5,438 nucleotides of DNA from Armatimonadota bacterium. GTDB taxonomy: Bacteria; Armatimonadota; HRBIN16. Numbering within the stretch: the stretch's first letter is position 1; every line of letters begins with the position of its first letter. The position numbers and the translations under genes were made by a program. Positions 5,056 through 5,438 of the stretch are shown piece by piece. Below the pieces are notes generated by a model. It searched no databases. It saw nothing but the letters and a program-made list of their open reading frames with translations, and was not told the origin of the DNA. The stretch lies in NCBI GenBank assembly GCA_028275265.1, contig JAPWUZ010000185.1, positions 1 to 5,438 of the forward strand, in the 5' to 3' direction.

Positions 5056-5438
5056 TCACGCGGCGGCTGTTTGCGTCGGTACCTGCGGCAACGTCCACCG
5101 CGCGATGGTCTGGCGCAGCTCCGCTTCGCGGAAGGGCTTGGCAAGGTAGTCGTCCATGCCTGCCTGCAGACAAAGTTCGCGGTCGCCTTCCATGGCGTTG
5201 GCGGTCATGGCGATAATCACCTGATGGCTGCCCGTTGCCGCTTCCCACTGCCGGATGAGGCGGGTAGCCTCATAGCCGTCCATTTCCGGCATGTACACGT
5301 CCATGAAGACAATATCGTACCGATGTTGCGCGGTTTTGTCTATCGCCTGCCGCCCGTCGGTGGCGATGTCCACCTCACAGCCCAGCTTCTGCAGCATCCG
5401 CACCGCCACCTTGCGGTTGACCTCGTTGTCTTCCACCA
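5056..5438 (-). CDS. Receiver domain, C-terminal part of a probable hybrid sensor histidine kinase (N-terminal part outside window)
   Basis: The 126 visible residues form a complete CheY-like receiver from the VEDNEVNR strand onward. Visible features, counted from that V, are the acidic pair E2/D3, phospho-acceptor D46 in DIVFMDVYMPEMDGYEATRLIR, switch residue T78 in AMTANA, and K100 in GMDDYLAKPF. The wording VEDNEVNR, MDGYEATRLIR and MTANAMEGDRE is typical of receivers at the C-terminus of hybrid histidine kinases rather than of DNA-binding regulators. No output domain follows; the protein ends in a short Pro/Ala-rich tail. The GTG at 5434-5436 is the Val before the acidic pocket, not a real start, and the frame is open to the window edge. 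The upstream strand and probably PAS, HisKA and HATPase domains lie outside. It would relay phosphate, perhaps to a separate Hpt protein. The signal sensed is unknown, and a stand-alone receiver cannot be excluded. Confidence 0.9.
   Translation of the reverse strand, partial: VEDNEVNRKVAVRMLQKLGCEVDIATDGRQAIDKTAQHRYDIVFMDVYMPEMDGYEATRLIRQWEAATGSHQVIIAMTANAMEGDRELCLQAGMDDYLAKPFREAELRQTIARWTLPQVPTQTAAA

Overview
The window is a bacterial chromosomal segment, moderately GC-rich by eye. It carries four complete genes, two genes cut by the window edges, and well-defined regulatory DNA. Strong AGGAGG ribosome sites, sigma-70-type promoters (TTGACA / TATACT) and a perfect CIRCE element point to a bacterium with an HrcA-type heat-shock repressor. 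The secreted ThuA + DUF1080 protein is a gene type common in Planctomycetota, Verrucomicrobiota, Bacteroidota and Armatimonadota. The Shine-Dalgarno and promoter style argues against Bacteroidota, so an Armatimonadota-like organism is my best guess. This is a low-confidence inference; the sequence does not prove it.

Layout, left to right. (1) Positions 1-101 (+) are the last codons of a sodium/proton-dicarboxylate (glutamate/aspartate) symporter. (2) A perfect 12-bp hairpin at 105-132 separates it from the convergent chaperonin operon and can serve both strands. (3) The minus-strand operon groES (1789-2076) - groEL (144-1760) reads leftward from a promoter at 2133-2161. Its predicted transcription start lies inside a perfect CIRCE operator (2101-2129). 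(4) Divergent from it, 2232-3491 (+) encodes a secreted or lipid-anchored protein with a compact ThuA-like domain followed by a DUF1080 / 3-keto-disaccharide hydrolase-type domain, probably for sugar degradation outside the cytoplasm. (5) Positions 3542-3690 hold a strong promoter and a structured leader of about 110 nt for the ammonium transporter gene amtB (3691-5013, +). (6) A likely terminator hairpin (5016-5054) follows amtB. (7) Convergent to amtB, 5056-5438 (-) is the C-terminal receiver domain of a probable hybrid sensor histidine kinase that continues past the right edge.

Apart from groES-groEL the genes are separate units without an obvious shared pathway, so this looks like ordinary chromosomal backbone. 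I see no mobile element, CRISPR array, RNA gene or defence system. The least expected structure is the amtB leader. It combines an extended -10 promoter, a 20-bp operator-like palindrome just after the start point, an 8-nt segment exactly complementary to the amtB ribosome site, and a 33-codon open frame that stops at the base before that site. Together these suggest, without proving, post-transcriptional or repressor control of ammonium uptake.
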